From contig JADBWH010000062.1 of NCBI GenBank assembly GCA_020404105.1, forward strand, positions 1 through 53,331: a stretch of DNA of 53,331 nt, in the 5' to 3' direction. The notes below the pieces were generated by a model. It saw only the letters and a program-made list of their open reading frames with translations, was not told the origin of the DNA and ran no database searches. Shown here one piece after another: positions 33,905-43,275 of the stretch. Position 1 is the stretch's first letter; each line of letters begins with the position of its first letter. The DNA comes from Pseudanabaena sp. M53BS1SP1A06MG (GTDB lineage: Bacteria; Cyanobacteriota; Cyanobacteriia; Pseudanabaenales; Pseudanabaenaceae). The translations under genes were made by a program, and so were the position numbers.

Positions 33905-35056
33905 ATGGGGCGATTAGGAGTTTTACTGCTGAACCTCGGCGGACCAGACAAATTAGAGGATGTCCGTCCATTTTTGTATAACTTATTTTCTGACCCAGAA
34001 ATTATTCGCTTGCCATCGCCATTATTGCAAGCTCCTTTAGCATGGCTCACTTCTAACCTACGCGCCAAGCAATCTCAGCAAAACTATAAAAAAATTGGTG
34101 GTGGCTCTCCTTTACGCCGCATTACGGAGGAACAAGCGCAAGCTCTGCGATTGCAGCTTGTTCAAGATGGGCTTGATGTTCAAGTTTATGTGGGAATGCG
34201 TTATTGGCATCCATTTACAGAGGAGGCGATCGCCCAAATTAAACGCGACAAAATCGAAGAATTAGTAATCTTGCCGCTATACCCACAGTTTTCGATTAGT
34301 ACCACAGGTTCCAGCTTTCGCTTACTTGATCGCATCTGGAAAAACGATCCCGAATTGCAAAAAATCAAATATACTGTTATTCCCTCTTGGTATGAAAATT
34401 CAGCCTATTTGCAGGCAATGGCAAACTTGATCGCCACCAAACTCGATCAGGTCAAAGATCCTAGCCAAGCCTATGTCTTTTTTAGTGCTCATGGTGTGCC
34501 AGTTAGTTATATCGAAGAAGCAGGTGATCCTTACCAAAAAGAAATAGAGGCTTGTGCAGCGCTAATTATGCAAAAGCTAAATCGACCAAATCCTTACAAA
34601 TTGGCATACCAAAGTCGTGTCGGTCCCGTTGAATGGTTGCAGCCCTACACTGATGTTGCGATCGAAGAATTGGCTACACAGGGTATTAAAGAGCTAGTAG
34701 TAGTACCAATCAGTTTTGTATCAGAGCATATCGAAACCCTCGAAGAAATCGATATGGAATATCGTGAAATCGCTGAACAAGCAGGCATTGAGACCTTTGC
34801 GCGTGTACCTGCGCCTGATACTGACCCCACATTTATCCAAGCCTTAGCCGATGTGGTGATTAAAGCTTTAAGCGATCGCCAGATACCATTCTCCGCAACC
34901 ATTCAACCTCAAAAAAACACCAAACTATATCCTCAAGAGCGTTGGGAATGGGGCATGACCCCTTCTGCTGAAGTATGGAATGGGCGCTTAGCGATGATTG
35001 GCTTTCTCATCCTGCTACTAGAGCTATGGCTAGGACGTGGTCAAATTTTACAATAA
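33905..35056 (+). CDS. hemH: Ferrochelatase with C-terminal chlorophyll-binding-type helix
   Basis: 383 residues. The enzyme inserts Fe2+ into protoporphyrin IX, the last step of heme synthesis. The core (1-~320) carries [47 protein letters not shown] with the catalytic His, and the ...[14 protein letters not shown] signature. After a linker, residues ~350-383 form a membrane helix with [14 protein letters not shown], the LHC/CAB motif. Cyanobacterial ferrochelatases typically have this tail, which links the enzyme to the thylakoid membrane and chlorophyll status. The start at 33905 fits the family. Confidence 0.96.
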   Translation: MGRLGVLLLNLGGPDKLEDVRPFLYNLFSDPEIIRLPSPLLQAPLAWLTSNLRAKQSQQNYKKIGGGSPLRRITEEQAQALRLQLVQDGLDVQVYVGMRYWHPFTEEAIAQIKRDKIEELVILPLYPQFSISTTGSSFRLLDRIWKNDPELQKIKYTVIPSWYENSAYLQAMANLIATKLDQVKDPSQAYVFFSAHGVPVSYIEEAGDPYQKEIEACAALIMQKLNRPNPYKLAYQSRVGPVEWLQPYTDVAIEELATQGIKELVVVPISFVSEHIETLEEIDMEYREIAEQAGIETFARVPAPDTDPTFIQALADVVIKALSDRQIPFSATIQPQKNTKLYPQERWEWGMTPSAEVWNGRLAMIGFLILLLELWLGRGQILQ

Positions 35057-35298
35057 ATGCACATAACAACACACAAATTTTATTAAGTAGATTAATTAGC
35101 GAGCCTAATATTCATACTTGTGATATACAATTTTACATTATACCTAGGTATAATTAGGCTCCAATACGCGAATTATTTCCTATTAATGTATTAATCACCA
35201 ACCAATTGTAAAGAAATGTTTAAGAAAATCAATAAGCTTTTAAGAATATTGATATTTCGGATAGAGACGGCAGATCTGTAAAGATTTATAATGATTTT

Positions 35299-35427
35299 AT
35301 GGGGAAATTGATACTTAACCATTTTTTAAACATCGACTGATCCCTTGCTACTAGGCAAGATTCAGAGTTTGATTACTATATCTTTTGAAAGCGGGGATCG
35401 CCTATATAGTAATGATCCCCGTTTTTT
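35299..35427 (+). ncRNA. Candidate small RNA
   Basis: TATAAT at 35287-35292 could be a -10 box, putting a start near 35299. Downstream are a small hairpin (CTTGC/GCAAG, 35344-35359) and a strong intrinsic terminator at 35392-35427, with no open frame between. No known cyanobacterial RNA family is recognised and no good -35 is seen, so the 5' end is a guess. Confidence 0.4.
35392..35427 (+). terminator. Intrinsic terminator of the candidate small RNA
   Basis: Stem CGGGGATC / GATCCCCG (35392-35399 with 35414-35421) is followed directly by six T residues. It lies more than 300 bp from the hemH stop and before any downstream gene, which is why a separate transcript is suspected. Confidence 0.8.
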
Positions 35428-35737
35428 GTGCTTATAATCATCACATGGTTTATTCTAATTTCAAAAATTATTCGATGACATAATTATCTGAAAATAAATT
35501 CTCCAATAAACCAAACTTTTAGCAAATTTGTCTTTTATTGAAATCTGCAACCCATCTCATTAACTTTCTAGTTTCTCTAAAAATCAAATTGTTAAAGTAG
35601 TGGTTCCCTGTCAATCGCTAAATAAGTTAACAAGATGATATAGGGCTATTAGGCTCATTCCCCAAGCCTTAAAAGTGTTTATATTTTTTTAATAAACAAG
35701 AATTTAAACTACTATTACCTCCAAGGAGCTACTCAAA

Positions 35738-36004
35738 ATGATTGAATCTATTCGCTGCCCCAATTGTGGTTCGATCGCTGAGCGTCACCATCTCCCATAC
35801 CTTACCCAAGTGAAAACCCAATGTGATGATTGTGACTATTTATTAATAATGTGCACTCGCAGTGGTCATGTACTTGAGTCCTATGCCCCTGGTTTACCAT
35901 CACGTCCAGAGGTACTTAAGCCAATTGCTACACGCTTAACACCTCTACCCCAAAGACAAGCTAAGACCTCTCGAACTAGAGATGTTGCTGTTTTTCACAT
36001 TTAA
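35738..36004 (+). CDS. Small zinc-ribbon protein
   Basis: The 88-residue protein has two CxxC pairs (C7/C10 and C29/C32) forming a zinc ribbon, then a basic, Pro-rich C-terminal third. It is preceded by a good AAGGAG site. Similar small cyanobacterial proteins are sometimes labelled as PriA fragments because of the zinc ribbon, but there is no helicase domain here. Function unknown; nucleic-acid or protein binding is plausible. Confidence 0.75.
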   Translation: MIESIRCPNCGSIAERHHLPYLTQVKTQCDDCDYLLIMCTRSGHVLESYAPGLPSRPEVLKPIATRLTPLPQRQAKTSRTRDVAVFHI

Positions 36005-36361
36005 GTTACAACATGGGGAAGTTTTGATTTAGATGCAATTACTTACTAATAAACAATGGCTCTCTTAGATGCGATGCACCACTTCATCAAATCTGAGAGA
36101 GTCAAAATTTTGATTAGCACTATCGGTGATTTTGCGTATATCCATAAGATCCTTTACAACTTCATTGGATATTCTCCTGAAATAAGCAGTCCAAAAAAAG
36201 TTAAAATTCAAAAGCCTTGATTCATCGACTACTAACAACAGCGACAATCAATGAGACAAAGCATAATCGGGATTTGAAGTGCACCAAATCAGAGCCAATT
36301 ATTACCAAATACCGATTACCAAGCACCAATTATCAACAACTGTTCATTAAGAAACTGAAAC
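36005..36361. other. Gene-free stretch before accC
   Basis: No convincing gene. A 60-codon minus-strand frame (36065-36247) has no recognisable features. No strong hairpin is seen, and the promoter of accC presumably lies here. Confidence 0.5.
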
Positions 36362-37726
36362 ATGGCTCCAATCGCCAAACTACTGATTGCCAATCGAGGT
36401 GAAATTGCTCTCCGAATTATTCGGACTTGCGAAGAGCTAGGAATTCCCACCGTTGCTGTTTATTCCGATGTTGATCGCAATTCGTTGCATGTACAGCTAG
36501 CCCACGAAGCGGTCTGCATTGGCGATTCTCCAAGCAGCAAAAGCTATCTTAATATCCCGAATATCATTTCGGCAGCCTTGACACACAATGCTACAGCCAT
36601 TCATCCTGGCTATGGATTCTTGTCAGAAAATGCTCGATTTGCAGAAATCTGTGCCGATCACAACTTATTGTTTGTTGGTCCCAGCCCCAACTCGATTCGC
36701 TCAATGGGTGACAAGTCTACTGCCAAAAAGACAATGCAGAAGGCTGGTGTGCCAACTATTCCAGGGAGTGAAGGTTTAATTGAGTCAGAGGAGCAAGCCG
36801 AAAAAATTGCCCATGATATCGGTTTTCCTGTGATGATCAAAGCTACGGCAGGTGGTGGCGGTCGTGGTATGCGTCTGGTTCACAATCCTGATGATTTACT
36901 ACGTTTACTAAGGGCTGCTCAAGGTGAAGCGGAGGCGGCTTTTGGTAATGGTGGTGTATATATCGAAAAAGTGATCGAAGATCCTCGCCATATTGAGATC
37001 CAAATCTTGGCTGATATGCATGGAAACGTGGTGCATTTGGGTGAGAGGGACTGCTCGATCCAGCGTCGTCACCAAAAGTTATTAGAGGAAGCGCCTAGTA
37101 GTGCTGTCAATCCAAAGTTACGCGAAAAAATGGGCGATGCGGCGGTAAAGGCTGCCAAAGCAATTAATTACGTGGGTGTGGGTACGGTTGAGTTTTTGCT
37201 AGATAAATATGGCAAGTTTTATTTCATGGAGATGAATACTCGGATTCAAGTTGAGCATCCTGTGACGGAGATGATTACAGGTATTGACTTGATTGCCGAA
37301 CAGTTGCGGGTTGCCCAAGGCGACAAGCTGCGATTCCATCAAAAGGATATAGAGATCCGCGGTCATGCGATCGAATGTCGAATCAATGCTGAAGACCCCG
37401 ATCATAACTTCCGTCCCAACCCTGGGCGCATTAGTGGATATTTACCCCCAGGAGGACCGGGTGTCCGCATGGATTCCCATGTTTACACTGATTATGTGAT
37501 TCCACCATATTATGATTCGCTAATTGCAAAGTTAATTGTCTGGGGTAGCGATCGCCCTGCGGCGATTTTACGGATGAAGCGTGCTTTGCGTGAATGTGCA
37601 ATTACGGGTGTGCCGACCACGATCCCTTTCCATCAAAAGGTATTAGATGACGAAGAATTTGGTCAGGGGCATGTTTACACCAACTATGTCCCATTGCTAC
37701 AAGCTAGACTCGAAGAGCAAAAATAA
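36362..37726 (+). CDS. accC: Acetyl-CoA carboxylase, biotin carboxylase subunit
   Basis: 454 residues. It carboxylates biotin on BCCP using ATP and bicarbonate, the first half-reaction of fatty acid synthesis. The N-terminal [20 protein letters not shown], glycine-rich ATP loop [25 protein letters not shown], catalytic [18 protein letters not shown] and [14 protein letters not shown] are all present, and the length is standard. Transcribed alone and closed by an 18-bp terminator. Confidence 0.97.
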   Translation: MAPIAKLLIANRGEIALRIIRTCEELGIPTVAVYSDVDRNSLHVQLAHEAVCIGDSPSSKSYLNIPNIISAALTHNATAIHPGYGFLSENARFAEICADHNLLFVGPSPNSIRSMGDKSTAKKTMQKAGVPTIPGSEGLIESEEQAEKIAHDIGFPVMIKATAGGGGRGMRLVHNPDDLLRLLRAAQGEAEAAFGNGGVYIEKVIEDPRHIEIQILADMHGNVVHLGERDCSIQRRHQKLLEEAPSSAVNPKLREKMGDAAVKAAKAINYVGVGTVEFLLDKYGKFYFMEMNTRIQVEHPVTEMITGIDLIAEQLRVAQGDKLRFHQKDIEIRGHAIECRINAEDPDHNFRPNPGRISGYLPPGGPGVRMDSHVYTDYVIPPYYDSLIAKLIVWGSDRPAAILRMKRALRECAITGVPTTIPFHQKVLDDEEFGQGHVYTNYVPLLQARLEEQK

Positions 37727-37733
37727 ATAAGAA

Positions 37734-37775
37734 CACAAAATATAAAGCACCTGATCGGGTGCTTTATATTTTGTG
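37734..37775 (+). terminator. Terminator after accC
   Basis: 18-bp perfect stem (37734-37751 with the complementary arm ending at 37775), A-rich on the left and T-rich on the right. Confidence 0.85.
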
Positions 37776-37926
37776 CATTACTTAGCATCTTATGTGACAG
37801 TTCACGCTTGAGATCTGCGCGTGTTAGCATAAATAAGCTGGGTGTAATTGGGTATTTTTGTTAATGCTAGCCCATCATCGCCTTAGACCGAATCATTCAG
37901 ACAAACAGCACAGAAGCTCAGAAGAA

Positions 37927-39225
37927 ATGACCAATTTGTTTTCCCTCCTTGCCGAATCCGATCCTCTTGTCGCAAGCTTTATCGGTAAAGAAATCGAGAG
38001 ACAGCGCAATAATATCGAACTCATTGCTAGTGAAAATTTTACCTCCCTTGCAGTGATGGCGGCGCAGGGATCAGTTTTGACCAATAAGTATGCCGAAGGT
38101 TTGCCCTCCAAACGATATTACGGTGGTTGTGAATTTGTCGATGAGATCGAGTCGATCGCAATCGATCGTATTAAAGAATTATTTGACGCTGCCCACGCAA
38201 ACGTTCAGCCCCACTCTGGCGCACAGGCTAACTTTGCTGTATTTCTTACCCTACTCAAACCAGGGGATACCTTTTTGGGGATGGACTTGTCCCATGGTGG
38301 ACATTTAACTCATGGCTCACCTGTGAACGTCTCAGGGTTGTGGTTTAACAAAGTCCATTACGGCTTAAATAAAGAAACTGAGCAGCTAGATTTTGATTTG
38401 ATTCGAGATTTGGCATTGCAACACAAACCCAAATTAATCATCTGTGGTTATTCCGCCTATCCTCGGATTATTGATTTTGCGAAATTTAGAGCGATCGCTG
38501 ATGAAGTCGGTGCATACCTTATGGCAGATATTGCCCATATTGCAGGGCTGGTTGCTTCTGGTCATCACCCTAGCCCCATCCCTTACTGCGATGTCGTCAC
38601 CACTACTACCCACAAAACTTTGCGCGGTCCTCGTGGCGGCTTGATCATGACTCGCGATGCTGCTCTCGGCAAAAAGTTTGATAAATCAGTTTTCCCTGGA
38701 TCACAAGGTGGTCCCCTCGAACATGTGATTGCAGCGAAAGCGGTTGCATTTGGTGAAGCATTGCGTCCTGAGTTCAAAACTTACTGCGGACAAGTAATTG
38801 CTAATTCCCAAGCCATTGCAGCCCAATTACAAGAACGTGGTTTGAAACTAGTTTCTAATGGAACTGACAACCACCTGCTGTTAGTCGATCTCCGTTCAAT
38901 TGGCATGACTGGTAAGGTAGCTGACCTATTAGTAAGCGGTATCAATATCACTGCTAATAAAAACACAGTTCCGTTTGATCCCGAATCACCTTTTGTTACT
39001 AGCGGTTTGCGTCTTGGCTCGCCTGCCATGACCTCTCGTGGTCTCAAGGAAGCTGACTTCCGCGAAATTGCCAATATTATCGCCGATCGCTTACTCAATC
39101 CTGAAAGTGATGCTGTCCAATCGGATTGCATCGCGAGAGTACAAGCACTATGCGATCGTTTCCCTCTCTATCCTGAATTGGATTACCCCACAATTGCTGC
39201 TAAAGAACCTGCCCTAGCAGTTTAA
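37927..39225 (+). CDS. glyA: Serine hydroxymethyltransferase
   Basis: PLP enzyme converting serine and tetrahydrofolate to glycine and methylene-THF. In cyanobacteria it serves one-carbon supply and photorespiration. The start at 37927 ([15 protein letters not shown]) matches the family; an upstream ATG at 37858 would add 23 unrelated residues. Motifs: [34 protein letters not shown]-lysine segment [15 protein letters not shown], and [19 protein letters not shown]. ~432 residues. A strong terminator follows. Confidence 0.97.
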   Translation: MTNLFSLLAESDPLVASFIGKEIERQRNNIELIASENFTSLAVMAAQGSVLTNKYAEGLPSKRYYGGCEFVDEIESIAIDRIKELFDAAHANVQPHSGAQANFAVFLTLLKPGDTFLGMDLSHGGHLTHGSPVNVSGLWFNKVHYGLNKETEQLDFDLIRDLALQHKPKLIICGYSAYPRIIDFAKFRAIADEVGAYLMADIAHIAGLVASGHHPSPIPYCDVVTTTTHKTLRGPRGGLIMTRDAALGKKFDKSVFPGSQGGPLEHVIAAKAVAFGEALRPEFKTYCGQVIANSQAIAAQLQERGLKLVSNGTDNHLLLVDLRSIGMTGKVADLLVSGINITANKNTVPFDPESPFVTSGLRLGSPAMTSRGLKEADFREIANIIADRLLNPESDAVQSDCIARVQALCDRFPLYPELDYPTIAAKEPALAV

Positions 39226-39233
39226 AGTCAAAT

Positions 39234-39270
39234 AAAAAAAGCTAGGGGGCTTTGCCCCCTAGCTTTTTTT
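39234..39270. terminator. Bidirectional-looking terminator after glyA
   Basis: 16-bp perfect stem (39234-39249 with 39255-39270), a TTTG-type loop, and A- and T-tracts on both sides. Confidence 0.92.
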
Positions 39271-39387
39271 ATTTGTATCTAAAGGTGTAGGTTGTAACTC
39301 CAACTCAAAACATTCAATCCTGTATGATCTGTTTGAGCGTTATTTTAAAAAACTTTACAAATCTTTCATACTCAGGAGTATCTAGTC

Positions 39388-39753
39388 ATGGCTAAAGTAA
39401 AAATTGCTAGCACTAAAGATGTCAGTGCTGACAAGGTATTAAAAACTAGTGCTAATGGTCAATCAGTGATCGTGGCAAAAGTTGGTGACAAACATTGCGC
39501 GATCGCCAACAAATGTCCTCACTTTGGACTACCTTTAGCCAAGGGTAAATTTGAAAATGGTGTCATTACTTGTCCTTTTCATGGCTCTAAGTTCGAGATC
39601 TGCACTGGTAAAAATGTCGAGTGGGTAGATTCTGTTGTTGGTATTCCCTTACCTGATTTTGCCAAGAAGATTGTTTCGATGGGCAAAGTTTCCACTGATA
39701 TCGCCAACTTTGCTGTCACCCAGGAAGGTGAAGACCTATTCATCGATGCTTAA
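39388..39753 (+). CDS. Small soluble Rieske [2Fe-2S] ferredoxin-like protein
   Basis: The 121-residue protein has a Rieske cluster motif: C43-x-H45 and C62-x2-H65 (NKCPHFGLPLAKGKF; TCPFHGSKFEICTG). There is no signal peptide or TM helix, so it is a soluble electron carrier of the dioxygenase-ferredoxin type rather than the PetC subunit. A ribosome site AGGAG precedes the start. The partner enzyme is unknown and no oxygenase is nearby. Confidence 0.9.
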   Translation: MAKVKIASTKDVSADKVLKTSANGQSVIVAKVGDKHCAIANKCPHFGLPLAKGKFENGVITCPFHGSKFEICTGKNVEWVDSVVGIPLPDFAKKIVSMGKVSTDIANFAVTQEGEDLFIDA

Positions 39754-39837
39754 TCGCAAGGTGTTTGCCTGCTTTCGGTGGACAAACTCCTTGCTTAAAA
39801 ATGCTACCTTGAATTAGGGCTATCAGTATTTTGAACA

Positions 39838-39860
39838 TGGGCGACGCTAAGCGTCGCCCA
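39838..39860 (+). terminator. Hairpin after the Rieske gene
   Basis: 10-bp perfect stem TGGGCGACGC / GCGTCGCCCA with a 3-nt loop and only a weak T-rich tail, so termination is plausible rather than certain. Confidence 0.6.
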
Positions 39861-39920
39861 TATTTGTCTCAAATGCTTGCTAGCAAGGCTTTTGCCAAAA
39901 TAAAGTAGTATGGATATATT

Positions 39921-41675
39921 ATGGCGCGATCGCAATTTCAAAACCTTCAAAACTATCTCCGTCCTTACTGGAGTGACTTAGCTATTGGCACAGTTGCCCT
40001 ACTACTGGCAAATGTTCTGGGTACATATATTCCTTCGCTAATAAGGGGTGCAGTTGACGATCTTAGCAAGATTAAAGCTGGTGATTTTCATCACCTAATT
40101 AACTACGTCTGGCTGATTGCAGGGTTATCATCATTGATGTGGATTATCCGCATGGTCTCCCGAATCTGGATCTTTGGTATTGGTCGCAAAATTGAGTTTA
40201 GTCTCAAGCAGCAAATTTTCCAGCATTTACTCAAGCTACCCCCAAGCTACTTTGCCAATAATTCCGCAGGGGAAACGATCAGTATTGTCACTAGTGATGT
40301 CGAAAATATTCGTCGTCTGACGGGATTTGCATTACTGAGTATTATCAACTCTGTGTTTGTCTATGGTCTGACCCTGCCTGCAATGGTGGCAATTGATCCT
40401 TTACTAACTTTGCTATCAATTTCGGTTTATCCAATTATGTTAGCGATCGTACAGCGCTTTAGTGGTCAGCTACGCGATGAGCAGTTAGATGTGCAGGAAG
40501 AGTTATCGAAGGTCAGTTCATTGCTCCAAGAAGATCTCAACGGTATGGCACTAATCAAAACCTATGCACAGGAACAGAATGAACGGGATGCCTTTGGTAA
40601 GCTGAATGACCGCTTGCTCAAAGCCAACTTACGCATGGCGCGAAGTCGTAATATTTTATTTCCATTACTCGGTGGCATCGCCAGTATCAGTTTTTTAGTG
40701 TTGATTTGGTTTGGCGGCGAAAAGCTCGCTAATCCTGCTAATACTACTTTTAAAATTGGTGATTTACTAACATTAATAATTTATGTAGAACGATTAATCT
40801 TCCCAACAGCAATTTTGGGCTTTGTGATGGTGACTTATCAACGAGGAATCGTGAGCATTAATCGTATTCAAGGTATTCTCGATATCCCGCCTGCAATCAT
40901 TGATCCACCCGATGCGATCGCCTTAAGTAAAGAGCAAATTATAGGAAAAATTGAAGTAAGGAATCTATGTTTTACCTATCCTAAAGCTAATCAGCCTGCC
41001 CTGAATCATGTTAGCTTTACGATTCATCAAGGTGAAACCGTTGCAATTTTAGGAACGGTGGGTTCTGGAAAATCGACATTAGCCAGTGCCTTGATGCGTT
41101 TAGTGGAAGTTCCATCGGATCAAATTTTTATCGATGGTGTCGATATAACCAAAATGCGGATTGAAGCCCTGCGATCGATCATTTCCTTTGTACCGCAAGA
41201 CAGTTTCCTGTTCAGCGCCACCATGCGCGACAACATCCGTTATGGTAAACCTCAAGCCTACGATCATGAAGTGGAGAACTTTGCTAATCAAGCCCGTATT
41301 GAACAGGAGATTTTAAAGTTCCCTAAGCAATACGATACGCTTGTCGGTGAACGCGGTATTACCCTATCTGGTGGTCAAAGACAGCGCACTGCTCTAGCTA
41401 GAGCCTTGCTAGTGGATACGCCAATTTTGGTACTCGATGATGCTCTTTCCAGTGTTGACAATCAAACAGCTACAGGAATTTTAAGTAATTTGCCCCGACA
41501 CAAAACAGTTCTCTTTATTACACATAATCTATCGGCTGCATCAACTTGCGATCGAATCATTTTAATGGATGCAGGTCAAATCGTCCAAGTAGGCAATCAT
41601 GCTGAATTACTTGCTTCCTCACACCTCTATCAAAAACTTTGGAATCAACATAAACTTGAAGTCTCCCTTCGTTAA
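39921..41675 (+). CDS. ABC exporter (fused permease and ATPase)
   Basis: The 584-residue half-transporter has six TM helices in residues ~15-310 (type I exporter fold). The nucleotide-binding domain has Walker A GTVGSGKST (~376-384), Q-loop VPQDSFLFSATMRDNI, signature LSGGQRQR (~483) and Walker B ILVLDDALSSVD (~500). It acts as a homodimer or heterodimer. The substrate (lipid, drug or peptide) cannot be read from sequence. The permease gene starts 16 bp after it, so the two may be cotranscribed. Confidence 0.92.
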   Translation: MARSQFQNLQNYLRPYWSDLAIGTVALLLANVLGTYIPSLIRGAVDDLSKIKAGDFHHLINYVWLIAGLSSLMWIIRMVSRIWIFGIGRKIEFSLKQQIFQHLLKLPPSYFANNSAGETISIVTSDVENIRRLTGFALLSIINSVFVYGLTLPAMVAIDPLLTLLSISVYPIMLAIVQRFSGQLRDEQLDVQEELSKVSSLLQEDLNGMALIKTYAQEQNERDAFGKLNDRLLKANLRMARSRNILFPLLGGIASISFLVLIWFGGEKLANPANTTFKIGDLLTLIIYVERLIFPTAILGFVMVTYQRGIVSINRIQGILDIPPAIIDPPDAIALSKEQIIGKIEVRNLCFTYPKANQPALNHVSFTIHQGETVAILGTVGSGKSTLASALMRLVEVPSDQIFIDGVDITKMRIEALRSIISFVPQDSFLFSATMRDNIRYGKPQAYDHEVENFANQARIEQEILKFPKQYDTLVGERGITLSGGQRQRTALARALLVDTPILVLDDALSSVDNQTATGILSNLPRHKTVLFITHNLSAASTCDRIILMDAGQIVQVGNHAELLASSHLYQKLWNQHKLEVSLR

Positions 41676-41691
41676 TAGAGATTTAGGATAA

Positions 41692-43032
41692 ATGTTAACT
41701 TGGCAAGCGATCGTATCCCTAGCGACCTTCGTTGGTGTCATATTTTTATTGATTACAGAATGGATACATTTTGTAGTTGCGGCTTTTCTTGGTGCGTTGA
41801 TCCTGATTGTCACTAACATCATAACTATGCCTGAGGCAATTAGCTATATTGGCAAAAGTCATGGCACATTGGGGCTTTTCTTCGGGGTAATGGTGATGGT
41901 ACGAGCCTTTGAACCGACGAGGGTCTTCGAGTATCTCGCTACCCAGATGGTAATTCTTGCCAAGGGAAGAGGCGATCGATTGCTATTAGGAATAGTTGCA
42001 ATTACCACACCGATCTGTGCCGTTTTACCTAATGCCACCACGGTCATGCTACTTGCACCATTAATTCCACCAATGGCACAGGAAATCGGCGTAGATTTTG
42101 TACCACTGTTGATTTTGATGGTATTTGTGGCGAATAGCTCAGGTTTGCTTACCATAGTTGGCGATCCCGCTACTTACATTGTTGGTGATGCCATCAATAT
42201 GAGTTTTGTAGACTATCTCATGAAACTAAGTCTTGGGGGAGCGATCGCTGTTGGTGTGATTGTGGCAATTTTGCCTTTCCTATTTCGCAAAATCTGGAAT
42301 AAGAAGTTAGCAAATCTTGAACGTCTTCCTCATCCCAAGATTAATCATCCCCGCACTCTGATTGTTGGCGCAATTATCACGACTTTTGTGCTGACATTTT
42401 TTGTGATTGGCGAAACTTTGCCAGTACCCGTATCACCTGCAACCGTTGCATTGCTGGGAGCAACGCTCGCTCTTATGCTAGCCCACCATAGCAAGATAGA
42501 TAATGTAAAACAGATTTTGCAGGATGTTGATTGGAGTACCTTGATTTTCTTTATGTGCATTTTTGTGCTGATTGGCAGCTTAGAGAAAACAGGTGTAATT
42601 GCTAGTATGTCTGGAGTTTTAGCAATCGTATTAGGGAAAAATATTGCCCTTGGTTCTATCTCTTTAATCTTTTTTGTAGGATTAATTTCTAGTGTAGTTC
42701 CAAATATCCCCCTTGTGGTGGCGATGGTTCCATTGCTCAAACAATATGTTGTTAATGTTGGTTTAGCTAGCCCTGAAGTACTTGCAACCGATTTCACAGG
42801 ACAATTTCCTAATGCGGTATTACCACTTTTCTATGCCATGATGTACGGCGCAACTTTGGGAGGCAATGGTACTTTAGTTGGTGCTTCGTCCAATATTGTT
42901 GCGGCGGGAATTGCCGAACAACATGGCAAACGCATTTCCTTTAAAGTGTTTTTGCGCTATGGCATTCCTGTCATGGTTTTGCAATTGGTTGCTGCAACAA
43001 TCTATGTCGTGCTCAGATTTTTGATCGTTTAA
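41692..43032 (+). CDS. ArsB/NhaD/SLC13-superfamily permease
   Basis: The 446-residue membrane protein has about 11-12 TM helices. Two similar halves each carry a hairpin with an N/T-rich signature: ICAVLPNATTVMLLAPLIPP in the first and VVPNIPLVVAMVPLL in the second, with NGTLVGASSNIVAAGIAE near the end. This is the ion-transporter (IT) superfamily that includes ArsB, NhaD and SLC13 anion transporters. No ArsA, ArsR or ArsC neighbours exist, so arsenite transport is not implied. It follows the ABC exporter by 16 bp. Confidence 0.85.
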   Translation: MLTWQAIVSLATFVGVIFLLITEWIHFVVAAFLGALILIVTNIITMPEAISYIGKSHGTLGLFFGVMVMVRAFEPTRVFEYLATQMVILAKGRGDRLLLGIVAITTPICAVLPNATTVMLLAPLIPPMAQEIGVDFVPLLILMVFVANSSGLLTIVGDPATYIVGDAINMSFVDYLMKLSLGGAIAVGVIVAILPFLFRKIWNKKLANLERLPHPKINHPRTLIVGAIITTFVLTFFVIGETLPVPVSPATVALLGATLALMLAHHSKIDNVKQILQDVDWSTLIFFMCIFVLIGSLEKTGVIASMSGVLAIVLGKNIALGSISLIFFVGLISSVVPNIPLVVAMVPLLKQYVVNVGLASPEVLATDFTGQFPNAVLPLFYAMMYGATLGGNGTLVGASSNIVAAGIAEQHGKRISFKVFLRYGIPVMVLQLVAATIYVVLRFLIV

Positions 43033-43111
43033 TACTTTTTTGCTCAGCTAGCTTACACCGAGGGCTGAGCGAAGTCGAAGTTCTTCTAAAAGTTATTTAA
43101 AACAGTTATAA

Positions 43112-43263
43112 ATAGGACTTACGAAAAATAACCAAGAACTCAAGTTCTTGACTCAAAGCTAAAGTCAGCTAAAGCGGACTCAAGAACGTCTGTAATCAAA
43201 CCGTTTTAAAGGGTTTAAGTTTTCATCCCGTAATTTATTACATGGATATTGCATAAGTCCTAA
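43112..43263. mobile_element. ~150-bp MITE-like element with TAGGACTTA ends
   Basis: Left end TAGGACTTACG (from 43112) and right end GCATAAGTCCTA (to ~43262) form an inverted repeat with one mismatch, bounded by TA on each side. It is non-coding, has an internal AAGAACTCAAGTTCTTGACT palindrome, and fills most of the gap 43033-43275. Confidence 0.65.
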
Positions 43264-43275
43264 TTAAAGTTAAAA

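Larger units (their letters stand above)
35057..35737. other. 681-bp gene-free region with one candidate small RNA
   Basis: No coding frame of note. AT-rich throughout. The only clear structure is the hairpin/terminator unit at 35344-35427, listed separately. Upstream of 35738 the sequence has AAGGAG as a ribosome binding site for the zinc-ribbon gene. Confidence 0.7.

Noticed and set aside
36065-36247. 60-codon minus-strand ORF before accC
   Set aside because: No recognised domain, no ribosome site, atypical composition.
41692-43032. Arsenite efflux gene arsB
   Set aside because: Belongs to the same superfamily but lacks any ars neighbours; the substrate cannot be assigned.
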